From Gymnorhina tibicen (lineage: Eukaryota > Chordata > Aves > Passeriformes > Artamidae), in assembly GCA_013399875.1 (NCBI GenBank), contig VXAZ01008167.1, forward strand, positions 1,513,404-1,577,403: a stretch of DNA of 64,000 nucleotides, in the 5' to 3' direction. This document shows, piece by piece, positions 1-11,433 of the stretch. Below the pieces are notes generated by a model. That model was not told the DNA's origin. It ran no database searches and worked only from the letters and a program-made list of their open reading frames with translations. Numbering within the stretch: position 1 is the stretch's first letter; each line of letters begins with the position of its first letter. Both the position numbers and the translations under genes were made by a program.

Positions 1-548
1 CATTTAAAGCTTCAAGCATTCATTATTCAAAGCGTGAAGAAAATTATAATTTCCTGGGTTTTTTGCTTCTAGCAAATGTTTCATCTGTGCATTCACTGCC
101 AACATGCTGCCATCTCCATCCTTCAGGTTACTCTGTTAAGATGGCCCTTGGCTCAAGGAGCAGCTTTGCTTTCATAGAGGCATTGCAAAAACCCTTGTCT
201 TTTCTTGATGTGGAAGGCACAAATTTTGTCAACTTGAAGGACTGGCATCAGCCCTTTATTCCATTTGAAACCATAACAAGCAAAACTGTTTAACACACAC
301 TGACAAGTTCTTATTATGTCTGCTTAAAAGATTTCAATTGAAATTCAATAACAAAAGTCTTTGTGCACTTGAATTCTATGGCCATTAATACTAGCTGATT
401 GAGTGAAAACAAATGGGATACATCAAGGATACCACTAAACAGAGAAAACAGCAGCACAAATTAATGAGTTTGGAGTTCTGTTTTATCAAATAAAACCAGA
501 AAAAATTAAGAAAATAATCAGATTTGCTGCAATCAAGCCAAACTAAAC

Positions 549-584
549 ACTTTGTAGTATAACTACAAAGTATAACTACAAAGT
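549..584. repeat. Short hairpin merged with a 13-bp tandem duplication
   Basis: A 10-base arm (actttgtagt, 549-558) is followed after three bases by its exact reverse complement (562-571). The 13-base unit ataactacaaagt then occurs twice in direct succession (559-571 and 572-584). The pattern suggests a local slippage or foldback event. No function can be assigned. Confidence 0.8.
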
Positions 585-1370
585 GCTGCAAAGTTTGTCA
601 GAGCTTCTGCCCTGAAACTCCTCAGGAATTTTAGAAGATTTCAAAGTGGTTTAGCTCAGATTTTGTTCAAAGTTATTACCTGCTTATTAATAAATAAGGA
701 CCAATAGTCTTGTCTGAGGTGGTGGGGGTGGCAGTGGTTCTGCCTGTCGCTGCTGGAGATGCCTCCTGCCCTCTTGAACTGTTGGCCCCTAGTGGGGCTT
801 GGGGCTGCTCTTGTTGCTTCAAGGGGCTTGAAGGCACCTCTGCTTGGGGCCTTCACCTGTGTCCTGGGGAAAAGCAGGCTGGTAGATTGTCCACAGGAAT
901 TTCATGCCACACCAGGGTGGCATTTTACTGGCTTAGAGAGATTTTCTGTCAGGGGTATTTTGCTGTTGAGGTCAGGGTCTTCTGCATTTACTTTCAGGTC
1001 TTTCACATCTACAACTATGGCTGGAAACTTGATTCTCAGCAGGTCATATATTTAGGAAATGACTATTCCTGCAATGTCTGACCATAGTCATTTAAAGTTT
1101 CCAAAGATCATGTCCAGTATGCACTCTTAGGACATTAGCTTACTTGCCAAGAAAGGAACTTTGAGAGGAAAATAATTGTGTGTTGGTGTACAGAAAACAG
1201 GTTCCAAACACTGTATCTTTGACACCCCGAAGCCAAGCATATTAGTCTCAGCTTAAAAGAACACTGAGACCTGCTGCCCTTAAAGCTTGCAGAACATATA
1301 CCCCCTAATCAACAGAGAGCTCTCCTGAAGGCCAGACAGAAACCAGTCACAAATCAAGGGATGCAGGTAA

Positions 1371-1410
1371 TGAATAAACAGCTCATTATCACTTTACACT
1401 TGTTTATTCA
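1371..1410. repeat. Perfect 10-bp inverted repeat with forkhead-like motifs
   Basis: tgaataaaca (1371-1380) and its exact reverse complement tgtttattca (1401-1410) flank a 20-base spacer. Each arm contains TGTTTATT, which resembles the core recognised by forkhead (FOX) transcription factors. The arrangement could therefore be two convergent binding sites. The inverted repeat is directly visible; the regulatory reading is inference. Confidence 0.6.
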
Positions 1411-3479
1411 ATGGCCTAATGTCATATGCAACTGGGAAAGCATCAGAAATTAAAGCGATTCTACTCCTCCTTAATATATCCAGAAGGAAAATCGTACTAA
1501 TAGGATGACTATCCTTATGCCCCTATGGTATAAGCCAGTAAATTTCCTGGTGTAAATCTTTATTCAGAGAGACCTAAGGAGTCCTCAACAAATTCTTCAG
1601 GCCTGAAAAAAGGATTCTGCTCTGCCAGACATGGGGGTTTAATGTGTGGAAAGATAGCCTGGCTGGCCGTAAACCCTGAATATGGGGCTTGCCCCAGTTG
1701 TCACTGGCACCCACCTCACCTCCTTCCAACAGCTAGCATTGATTTGGCCTTTCTTACTTACCTCTCCCTTCACCTCCTTTTTATTTTGGACCCTCATATG
1801 ACATTCCTGATTCCCCATGTACATTCACGCAGTTTTGACTCTTCTTCCCCATTCCTGCTACATCAGGCAAATTCATTAGCAATTAAGCAGTGCATCCTGG
1901 AATGTAAACCACCAGCCTTGAACACAAGTCTGACAGTAGTGCAAGGGCGAGTCTGGGCTCCTTCAATCCCTGCAATATCTTCTCTGTCAGTGAAGCACCG
2001 TAACTGCTACCAGGTCCCGCTCCCCACAAGGGGAACTCAGTGCAGGATAACCCCACAGACGTGAAGGCTGGTGGGTCACCATCCCAACTAGGAGGGCTCC
2101 AACTGTTCCTTAGGGTGTTGTGATCACCCTCCCGTTTGAGGACAGCTTTAAGCATAACAGGACTAATAATGGCTTTAACTAAGGCACAGATGGACCCTCC
2201 CAGTGCCATGCAGTGAGGGTGCCACAGTGGCATCTCCCACTGTGCTGCTGGGGTGAGAGACCCTCAGTGGGATGCTGGAATGATGGCAAAGAGCAAAGAG
2301 ACTGCCTTATCCTGGACTAATGGGTTGCCTCTATTTCTTCATTCCCAGGGAAGTGGAGGGAAGGGGAGTAGGAAGCTGTCTTGTTCAAACATAGGGTCAG
2401 ACAGAGAAGAGACAGTAGGTACAACTGCTCTTAGCCCCTACCTCAAGTGGCAGAGAGGGTCTCTCATCCACTCCTCGAAAAGCTTCTGCTTCCTATCCAT
2501 CTCGTGACATCTCACAGCCCGTTCAAAGAGCCCTGTCACTCAGCACAACATCTCAGAGGCCTTGTCCTGGGTTGCAGTAACTTTCATCAGGAAACCTCAC
2601 TTTGCTGCCTACCAGCTACAGCCTCAAGTCCTCAATCCGTATGGGCCATGCCCAGTGTCTGAACAGATATATAGGCTTCTCCCATGGAAAACCTTCAGTG
2701 ACCTTCCTCCCACACCAGCAGTGACCTCGTGGTTCTTCCTGGGAAGAGATAGCCTCAGAACTACTGTGGTTTCTGTGTCACTACAGGGATGGGCTGCAGG
2801 GATAAATGTCCTTGGATTGTCCCAGTGTCCAGCACTGCACAGCCAGCTCTTCCTCCAAAATTCTGAGATTTCAGTTCGATAGAGTCTGAAAATCAGTCTC
2901 TTCTACTGACCCGGCTTGTAACTGCAACAAACATGGGAATCACCTTCCTATTTCAAATCCACTTTGAGACCTTCTTTTAGTATATTGGCCACTTGAAGGG
3001 CAAAAGCTGGGGCACAAAGGACAAAGGGGAAAGCAAAGTTCATTATCGTACTAGACAGCCAAAAGCCACAGTGCTCTGCCAGTCTCACAAGGTTCTCACT
3101 ATGGTCTCTGAATGCTGCATCACCACTTCACCCTCAGGTTGTTCATGCCTCCTTTGGCCCTGTGCCACACTCATCCATGAGCTCACCAAGCCATTGCTCA
3201 TGCAGTATACTCTTATAAAACACACAGCACCCCATGGTAGCCCCCTCTGCTGCATACTCAGCCAGGGCTCTTCAAAGCCGGTCTCTGGACCATTCCCTTT
3301 TTAGATTCACCTTATGGTAGGGAAAGTAATCCAGGGGAAACTCTGCTTGGGGTCTCTGCATTCTCAATTTGTCAAGTCTTTTCTATTTTCAGGTCTTTGA
3401 AGAGCTCCAGAGGCAATTATACAGGTCTCTCACTCTGTTTCCAATCTGTCTTCTGCATCAGAGGAATTTGCCTTTAAAA

Positions 3480-4115
3480 TAGGCTTAGTAACTGCCAGCT
3501 TTCCTGCATTCCTTTATTCCTGAGATTATTTTCCTCAGAGACCTTACTTACCAGTTCCCCAAGTTTGCTGAAGTCTACTTTATTTGGAGTCATTATCCAT
3601 ATTCAGCTGGTCTAGCTTTTTCCCTTGGAATAATGAACTTTATCATTTCATGCTTGCTTTCATCCAAATCACCACCCGATCTTTAGATTGTCAGGCTGTT
3701 CTTCTCTGCTAGTCAGAAACAGGTTTAAGGTAGATGCTCCCTTGCCCATTTCCTCCCACTTTCTGAAACAGCATTATCTTGACCGCATCCAGGAACATAA
3801 CAGCTCATCTATATCTAGCTGTGTTGCTCTTGGTGGAGGTATCAAAGCAAAGTAGGAAAGAGTTGTCCTACTGATCTCTCTTCCTGTTGCTCGGGGGGAA
3901 AAAAATAGCCACTTCCTGTCCCAGTGTGTTGATCAGTAATCAAAATCCCTGATAATTGTCCCTGGTTTTCTTCCTTTACTAGAAATGTTCAACTGATCCC
4001 GCTCCTATTCTTTCCCAAACACCAGTGTTTGGTACCCAGTGTCTCCCTTGTCCTCCTTTGTACCCCCTGGACAAATCTTCCATATCATTTCTGAGCTCCC
4101 ATGGTGTGCCACACA
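3480..4115 (-). mobile_element. Ancient CR1 LINE ORF2 fragment (endonuclease region), antisense
   Basis: Read on the minus strand, this block resembles the second half of the endonuclease domain of CR1-family LINE ORF2. The clearest landmark is around 3625-3660. There the minus strand can be read as S-K-H-E-M-I-K-F, a degraded form of the S-D-H-E-M motif that ends the endonuclease active site in CR1 elements. Neighbouring sequence (about 3600-3800) follows the order of residues I remember for that family, but with many substitutions and frameshifts. It is a dead fossil with no open frame. Boundaries are approximate, and the upper end (3850-4115) is the weakest part. Confidence 0.5.
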
Positions 4116-4233
4116 AGACAGCCATTAAGGTTATAGTTCTGTCTCCATGTGTTATTTCTTTTATTATTTTCCTTTAGGAATGAAATGGATAAAGTTTAAT
4201 AGATTAAATTAAATAAAAAATTTTGGTAAGACA

Positions 4234-4340
4234 GAGAATCACAGAATATCCTGTGTTGGAAGGGACCCACGAAGATCATCGAGTCCTGCTCCTGAAAGGA
4301 TGTAGGAAGGGCTTGCTCTCCAAAAAGTTGCATGTGGGGA
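4234..4340 (-). mobile_element. CR1 LINE 3'-end fragment (antisense)
   Basis: The plus strand begins with agaatcacagaatatcctg and continues with a 'ttggaagggaccc...agatcatcgagtcc' pattern. This is the reverse complement of the classic CR1 3' untranslated end. The element is severely 5'-truncated, as most CR1 copies are. An A-rich low-complexity tract follows directly at higher coordinates. It is a separate insertion from the neighbouring ORF2 fragment, because the order of parts does not fit one element. Confidence 0.85.
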
Positions 4341-4357
4341 TAAATGGAAGACACATG

Positions 4358-4403
4358 TAGTAAAAAAAAACCAAAAACCAAACCAAAACAAACAAAAAAC
4401 AAC
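4358..4403. repeat. A-rich (AAACC/AAAC) low-complexity tract
   Basis: A run of A interrupted by CC or C (aaaaccaaaaaccaaacc...) lies next to the antisense CR1 fragment. The overlapping open frames rich in Phe, Leu and Trp on the minus strand come from this composition bias. Confidence 0.85.
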
Positions 4404-5731
4404 ACCCTTCGCTTTGGCATGCAGGTTGCTGAAAAGCTGGAAATCCTGCATTGCAACAGATAAATAAAGACCCGACATAATTTCTTGGATGGACCTCCAC
4501 ACACAGGTTTCCCCTGGGTTAACACCAACTGATTTAACAGCAACATGAGTGTGGAATCCCCTTGTATACTAGAGAGGCGGAGTAAGCTACAGGACTGCAG
4601 CTCCTCATTGACCATATGAGGAAAACCTCATTTTTTCATAACACATTTTTCCCCATGAAAGGGAAGAATGAAAGCTAACAGATGCTTTCTTCATGAAAAC
4701 TCTATTTCCTTAGTGTTTCTTTTTCAGAAGTCAAGCGTGCAATTCCTTCTGGCCAGACAGACCTTTCACATGCAGTATAAATCTCCTGCATCCCTTGGAA
4801 GAAGATTTGGAAGCCTTCCTGGAAGGGAAAATATCTAGAGCTGTTCCCACTGGATTAAAATCACTTATATTCTCCACTTCAATAGATTAAGGTGATCCAC
4901 ACAGTACCTTCAATAGGTTTTCTATGTGCCATTGCTTTCATGGACTTTTACAGATGCTCATTTTTCCTGTGAGTATTTTTGCCCTGTGTCTTTACACATA
5001 TTTGATCTTCCCCTCCTGTGCTCCACCCCAGAAACGGCTTCATTGAACGGGGTGCTGATTGTAGTTATGTGTGAAGTACTTGATCTCTTAGGATAAAAGG
5101 TGCAATTTGAATGCAAAACACTCTCAGAGCTTCCCACTTCTAATGGTTTTGCTTTCCCACGCTGGAAAATATCTCGGATGTTCATTTCAATTTTTATTTT
5201 GTTTCCACTTTTGTGGTCCTTTCTAAACTGAGGAATGCATATCATCTGGGTGAGGGGAAGGGCTATCTGAGCCTCAATCCAGACTCCCATGTGCCAGATA
5301 ACTTCTGGTCTGACCAATGGTACCAACCAAATTCTGAAAAAACCTGGGCCACCCAAAGATTGCCATCCAAACTTTGTAGTGTGTGTGTAGTAATTGTAGT
5401 GTGTAGGGCTGGAAAGAATAGTAGTGTGTAGGGCTGCAAGTTGACTAGTCCAGCCTCTTAACCTCAGGAAAAATTAACCTTCTCTTTGACTATTGTTTCC
5501 ATCTGTTTTCTACCCATCAGTATTCTTTAACTGGGCTTTTATACCACTAGCAGATGATAACCAAGATAGCCAAGTCCATATTCACAGCACTCTGGTCTTT
5601 GGACACACTGCTTGAGTTTGCTACAAATATTTGGTACTCTGGGATGAGTTAGCAAATACCCAGACAAACCACTTAGAGTGCAGCAAGAACCACATGATCT
5701 TGAAATTTGGGAATGGTATTATCCAGTTTAG
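4404..5731. other. Non-coding stretch without recognisable gene
   Basis: Open frames are short (132 codons at most, minus strand 4958-5356) and resemble nothing known. Around 5374-5440 the phrase 'tagtgtgtagggctg' occurs twice within a GT-rich local repeat. The text near 5440-5475 faintly resembles an antisense CR1 tail but is too short to call. Confidence 0.5.
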
Positions 5732-6105
5732 TGTTCCCACTGAAATCACTCCAAACCACATGACTCTCGCTCACTCTCCCCCTTCACTTGTGGCAGGCTT
5801 GAGAGGGGACTTGGAGACACAAAACGTAAAGATCATGGGTTAAGATGAGACGATTTACTGGAAACAGCAATGAGATAAGAAAACAAACAGTAACAGCAAC
5901 AATTTTGTTGTGTACAAGAAATTAATTATTCACACGTGAGTTGTCACCCCCAACAACATCCAACCACTCACTCGTCACACTACCCCAAACACAAAGAGAG
6001 CCATTCCCCCATTCCTGGAAAATGACTTGATGTTGTACAGACCCTGGCTACTCCCCACTCCTGGCTACTGCAAAAATTAACCCTGTCCTGACTGGAACCA
6101 GGACA
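5732..6105 (-). mobile_element. Solo LTR of an avian endogenous retrovirus (minus orientation)
   Basis: On the minus strand the element starts TGTCCTGGTTCCAGTCAGG, followed by a 'GGGTTAATTTTTGCAGTAGCC' type segment, and appears to end in ...GGGAACA. This gives the TG...CA ends of a retroviral LTR. The opening resembles the LTR at 15.4-16.0 kb, so the two are probably related subfamilies. No internal retroviral sequence, primer-binding site or polypurine tract was seen on either side, so it is most likely a recombined solo LTR. The flanking bases do not form a convincing target-site duplication. The boundary at 5732 is therefore less certain than the one at 6105. ERVL-like class is a guess from memory of the family. 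Confidence 0.7.
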
Positions 6106-7429
6106 GGCTGGCACTGCAGCCCTCAAGGAGACACGGCAGCCCACACCACTGTCATTTGGAAAGGAGTTTTGCGGATGCCCAGCGATTGAAACAGCCTGCG
6201 TGAAACAGGTCTGCTACTACAGGGGCACTGATAGGATCTCCCTGTGCAGCCCCAAACCCTGTTGGTCTGCCAGCAGAGACACACGCCAGCTCTCACCAAG
6301 CATGACCATGCCAAGCACCCACTGCCCCCGTGCCTGTGCGGGACTCGCCCAGCTCCCTCTACCCAGGAGCATTCTCAGCAGCCAGGTTTTGGATTCTGTC
6401 TTGGATTGCTTGGCACATAATGATCTTTAATCACAACCAGCCAAAGCCACTCTCAGATTATTTCATTTGCCTGCCTGGAGCTCCACAGTAAAATACATAT
6501 GTTATCATTGTCGTTTTCTCATTTTGTTCCATTGCAAGAGTCTCAGATTGGGCTGGGTTCTCTGGGCTTTGATGTGTGTTTTTTTAAACTGCATGAGAAC
6601 TATATTTAGTTTCAGTTCACTTGCAGTGTCAGGCTTCCCTGTCATGGCCCTCTGCCTTTACCTTGGCAGTGTTACAAGATCCAATTATGGCTTAAAAATC
6701 TGGCTGTGGAGAAGCAAAACTGCTGGCTTTTTCTTCATTACTAAACAAGGACCTTCTGTTGTCCACAACACGTGCCTGACGTGAAACCATTTAGGGGGCC
6801 CTTGAAGAGGCAGTTCTGCTGCTGTCCTGCCTTCACGATCTCTTGAAGTCCTCAAAGTCTTAAAGACTTTCCTGCTATAAAAGCTCACAAAGCCTTTGGT
6901 GTAAAAACAGAGTTCAGTCCCCCTTTGCTGTTCTCTTCTTTCACTTCCAGTCTGACCTGTCAGACAGAAATCCTACTTTACTTAAAAAAAAAAAGGGATG
7001 GAAGTGGGAACATTCATTTGAAGCCAAATGACCTATTACAGACACACTTACCCTATGGGCTGGATTGTACTACTCTGCCTTAAAGCCAACACAATGAACC
7101 AACATTTCTTGGGGAATATGAAAAGAGGGGTTTTTTCCCCCCTGGTTTTTCAGTACCATTTACAGTAGCTTTTATGTTACCCTGGTTAACAGTCACCTTC
7201 TGGCTAACACATATTAGATTCATCCACAGAGCAAAACATTTTCTTTTCTGACACTGGATGTGAAGAATATGTTTGTTTTAAAGTGACTGTCTCGTTAATA
7301 TGTTTCATTGAATTATACACCCTATAAAGAAATATTGTCCCATTATTAATATATACTAAAGCAATATCCAAGAAAAACTTCTGGAGGAAATAATACAGTG
7401 AAAAGCCAGCTCTGTCTGCACTTTACATC

Positions 7430-7447
7430 TTTTTTTTTTTTTTTTTT
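7430..7447. repeat. Poly-T homopolymer (18 bases)
   Basis: Eighteen consecutive T residues. CR1 elements lack poly-A tails, so this is probably a simple homopolymer rather than the tail of one. Confidence 0.9.
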
Positions 7448-7963
7448 GAGCAATGCTTTATGTTTCTTTGAACATAAAGGGAATATTGTCAGCCCATGAT
7501 TTTAAGAGTTTTGCTTTCCAGGTCAAAAGAAAAACAAGGGAAATTGTGCTACTGTCTCCTCAAAAATGGGTCTGGAGTACTTTAAGTTGTGACTATATTT
7601 CTCTGGTTGAAATCCACTACCAGTGTCTTGCAATAAAACCTTTTGTTGTTTACTTGACACATAATTGTCATGGAAGAAGCTCCCAAGTGACACTGACCTC
7701 TAATGATATTACAAAGTCACCCATTAAGAGCCCTGTTTAGGACCAAGAACAAGTTACAGTCTTGATGTCGTCTTCCTCAAGGTGGCTGTCCCCGAGTCAC
7801 CTCCACCAAGCAGGTAGAGCAATGCTCCCTGGTCACTTCACCATCAGAGGATACAGGGACACTGGGAATATCAGGATACCCCCCCTCAGCTCACCCAGGC
7901 CTGGCTTACATGCAGAAATTGCCAGTCCTTAATGCCCAAATTGGTTGATGAGTGTTTTATGCT

Positions 7964-8004
7964 GATTTAGCTTAATTTGGGAACAAACTCAATTAAGCTG
8001 AATC
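7964..8004. repeat. Imperfect 14-bp inverted repeat
   Basis: gatttagcttaatt (7964-7977) pairs with aattaagctgaatc (7991-8004) with one mismatch, across a 13-base loop. It could extrude as a hairpin. No transposon or RNA gene could be linked to it. Confidence 0.7.
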
Positions 8005-8425
8005 AATGTTAGTTACTAAAGGGGTTGTACTGACTCAAGTAAATTAATTTAGAAACCTATTTAGTTAAATTGTAACAATTTGTGTATGCAGACAACCCTC
8101 CATTTAGCACACACTCTCTCACTGACTTCATTTGAAAGAATAAAACCCCTTGCAGAAGACACCTCTTTCTACTCTTGCACAAGGCACTGCATCTCAAAGG
8201 CAGATGTGGGTACATATATGGGCTTATATGTGCACACATACACACATAATTTCTTACACGCTCCTCCCTCAGTCAAATCTTCACATACTTTGCCTAATAT
8301 CTGGCAAAGGTGACTCAGCCCAAGTCCTTGACATTTTAAAAAATGCATGTGGTTAAATTTACATTTATGCTCGTGAATGCTGAGTGGTTTTATTTTGAGT
8401 TGCACTTCACAAGTAAGGCATCAGC

Positions 8426-8722
8426 AGCCAGGACAAGGGGAGACTGAGGGAAGATCTCAGCTGTCTACAGCTTCCTCATGGGGGAAAGTGGAGGGGCAGA
8501 CACTGATCTCTTCTCCATGGTTACCAGTGACAGGATCCCAGGGAATGGCATAAAGATGTTTCAGGGGAAGTTTAGGCCAGATATTAGGAAAAGCATTGGA
8601 CAACACTCTCAGGCACATGGTGTGATCCTTGGGGCTGTCTTGTGCAGGGCCAGAAGTTGGACTTGATCATCCTTGTGGTTCCCTTCAAATTCGAAATATT
8701 CTGTGATTCTATGCTTCTATGA
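8426..8722 (+). mobile_element. CR1 LINE 3' end, sense orientation
   Basis: The segment follows the CR1 3' end order. It has a remnant of the 'acaaggg...aatgg' region, then 'aggggaagtttaggccagatattaggaaaa'. A degraded 'ttggacttgatcatccttgtggttcccttc' comes next, then the tail attctgtgattctatgcttctatga at about 8698-8722. The usual 'fix-length' middle section is partly deleted, and substitutions are frequent, so this is a moderately old copy. The 62-codon open frame inside it is not a gene. Confidence 0.9.
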
Positions 8723-11354
8723 TCTGCAGAAGAACTGTTTTCCCTTCTTTTCACATCTCTTTTCCTTCAGCACAGCTGAAGGGACATGCACACCATAATA
8801 GGCCTGTGATCCCCCAGCTGCTCTGCTCATGGAGGATGCCCCAGCGGGCACAGGGCAGGACAGGAACCTCAGCACTCTCAGCTCCTCAGGAGGAGGAGGA
8901 ACAGCCAAGGGCAAATGTGCTTAGATTAGTCCTTGCTGTACTGGCTCACACTGCCACTTTATGCCCCTTATCTATTTGAGGTGAGGTCAGGATCTACTCA
9001 TTGCCTCTTCCCTGCCTCTGGTTACAGGTGAGGATAAGGAACAGCAAGGATAAGTGCACTTCCCCCCATCAGATGGGGCTGGTGGGGAAGAGGAGGAGCA
9101 GACCTTCTGTCAGCCCTAGCAGCATTTCAAGGGCAGATATGGGGGCTGACAAGATCAGCAAGTGCATTTCTATTGTCATGAAACCGCAGGAAGTCCAACT
9201 CTCTGCATTTGCCATTTACACAAAAGCAGCAGATCTCAAGTCCCCTTTAAATGGATGAATTTTTTCCTCCCTGCCATGCCTATGCCAAATACACAGGGCA
9301 TTGCAGAACCCATCTACCTGCACTACAAAGTCACAGCAGTTTCCTAAGGCAGAAAATTGTTTTGGTGGCATAGTGGTCTATGCATCGTCCCTTCATCTTC
9401 CTCAAAAGGTCTCTCCCTACAAGAAGTTCTAACCAAATAGGTTTAAACACAAGTCCCAGTCTTTCTTTTTGTTTCCTGTTTTATAGCACTGGAAAACTAA
9501 AATGTAACACTGGAAACATGGTCCAGACCCTGTTTTTATTCTGCTGAAGCAGAAAACTGGGCAAGCATCCCTCCATCGCTTGTGCTGCCTCCCATGTCAC
9601 ACCCATGTGCTTTGATACAGCTGGGTGCTGATAAATTGCAGTTAGCAGAAGCAATATCCCTGTCCCTTTCTCTGTGATTTCGGCTTCCCAAGGATTAAAG
9701 TGGTTTCTCTGAAGGAACCTCAGTACATATCGCAACACCAAAGCTCAGCAAGGACAGAAACTTCCTTTGTTGTGCAAAGTTATGACAGGAAATAACACTG
9801 GGTTGGACTGATAAGCGTTTCACATTCACCTGCTGCGTATCAAATGTTTGGGAAAGGTGTGTAGCAGGACATTCGAAGTCAGCTATTCACTGCCAAGGCT
9901 TTACAGCAGCTTTGTAGATGGCAGGCTTCTGGATGCAAATAAACTTATATCTCTTTCACAAAGAAAGTTTGAAAAGTGTATTGATAATGCCTGTGTAACA
10001 TGACTGCCTGGCTGGCATTAGTATTACAACTGCTTCCATTGCTGCCAAAAACCAGCCTATGATGAAACAAACACCACTTTATTTTTAATACCATGGCAGT
10101 TCTGTGTTGAAATATTTTTTCGGATTGCCAGACACCAGTTCTTGTGATCAGATCCTGTTGGATCACAGAGGTTTCTAAGTTGCCCATCAGTGTTTACATA
10201 GTGTGAGCGTCTGTTGTATTTCATATGGGATTAAGCATAATCAAAATTCATGTTACCCTTTGCAAGCTAGCATCAGAGGAAGGCATGCATATTTCAGCTA
10301 ATTAATTAACAGGATGAATGTGTTAACGTGAGTCTCTTGAGACTCAGGTTAATAACCCGCTAAGGGTCGTATTTGCAAGCGGCAAAGCTTCTGTGGCTAT
10401 AAAGTGAACCATAAATTATGGGTGAGGCCATTTTCTTTTCCAGTCCTGACTATCTAGATTCAGGGGGTTGTTGTGACTCTGCTTTCACAGAAGGGTGAGG
10501 TTTGTTTTTTTTCCCTCGTTTTGCTCCTCTTTCTGTGTAACTCATTAAAACCCTCTGAATGGCACTGATCGCAGTGTGAGGAAGCACAAGGTTCTCTTTT
10601 TCACCCACCCACAGGAGGCAGGGAGGCTGTGTCACCTTCATTAACTAATGCTTCCCTGGTGTTTTTAAGACAGGGAATTAAATTAATTTGCAACCATCAC
10701 ACCACCCATGGCCATGTCACTGCAAGGAAACAGCAAAATGATCCACTGTGTAGAGCCATTCCCTTTGCAGAGGCCTGTTGCCAGATGAAGACCAACCCTG
10801 TTGGAGGTCACCTTCCCACCTCTGCTGCAGCAAGCCTGTGAGCACATTAACCTACAGAGATGGGAACAGTCTGGCCTTTTGCTTGATGAAGGTCTCTTCT
10901 CACATCTCCTACAAGATAAGCTGTGGAAATGGGAACACGCTGAGCTGAAGGAACCCACCTTAGCATTCCTGGACCCACTTCCCAGATGGGCACACTGAAC
11001 CTAAAGCTAAAAATTAGGTTCAGCTACAAAATTCAGATAAGCTGAGAACCACTGTATCACCTCTCCACACTCTCTGTCTATAGAACATTTCACAGATCTT
11101 CAAGATTTTGTAAAGCCCCTGCTAGCCAAAATCTTGTGTCTCTAGAGAGAAGTTGGTGAAAGCCAAGCATGAGATCACAGCAGACTCCACTCTGCTTTAC
11201 TTCACACAGCCCACAGCTTGAACACATGGAAAAAAGCCAAGTCCTTCTGCAAAAAAGCAAGGAGCCTGCACATCCTTTCTAACACATTTTAATTACAAAA
11301 GTGGTGCAAAATAAATCCTGAAAGGGCAACAGGCAGCTGACAGAGATGGGGAGC
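8723..11354. other. Non-coding stretch, possible conserved element near 10.3 kb
   Basis: No coding frame was recognised; the longest are 80-95 codons. The block at 10295-10430 stands out for homeobox-like TAATTAATTAA, two TTAAC motifs and a hairpin, and is discussed separately. Confidence 0.55.
10329..10346. repeat. Near-perfect palindrome, 8-bp arms
   Basis: tgagtctc (10329-10336) and gagactca (10339-10346) are exact reverse complements separated by TT. The palindrome sits inside an unusual block containing TAATTAATTAA and GTTAAC motifs, so it may be a dimeric factor-binding site. This is inference. Confidence 0.7.
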
Positions 11355-11433
11355 TGGCTTTCCTTGGCAGTGCTAGGTTAGCAGTTGGACTCAATGACCT
11401 TGGAGGTCTTTTCCAACCTTGGTGATTACATTA
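11355..11433 (+). mobile_element. CR1 LINE 3' terminus, very short sense fragment
   Basis: The text 'ggcagtgctaggttagcagttggactcaatgaccttggaggtcttttccaaccttggtgatta' corresponds closely to the last ~70 bases of a common CR1 subfamily. The terminal octamer repeats have decayed. Only the extreme 3' end is present, which is typical of 5'-truncated insertion. Confidence 0.9.

Larger units (their letters stand above)
1..3479. other. Non-coding stretch without recognisable gene
   Basis: No open frame here resembles a known protein family. The longest is 140 codons on the plus strand (1642-2064), and it is overlapped by a 116-codon minus-strand frame (1883-2233). This fits a locally GC-richer stretch better than a gene. 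No CR1 tail or LTR terminus was seen. Two short inverted repeats are listed separately. Confidence 0.6.
6106..8425. other. Non-coding stretch with poly-T tract and an inverted repeat
   Basis: No recognisable coding frame; the longest are about 100 codons (6467-6784 plus, 7453-7740 plus). The stretch holds a poly-T run at 7430-7447 and an imperfect inverted repeat at 7964-8004, listed separately. Confidence 0.55.

Noticed and set aside
1642..2233. Overlapping 140- and 116-codon frames on opposite strands
   Set aside because: Frames open on both strands without any known domain suggest low stop density rather than a gene.
4196..4615. 139-codon minus-strand frame with hydrophobic Phe-rich stretch resembling a membrane segment
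   Set aside because: The hydrophobic run is the translation of the A-rich tract (T-rich on the minus strand), and part of the frame lies in a CR1 fragment.
5440..5475. Weak resemblance to an antisense CR1 tail ('agtccagcctcttaacctcagg')
   Set aside because: Too short and too diverged to call without a profile search.
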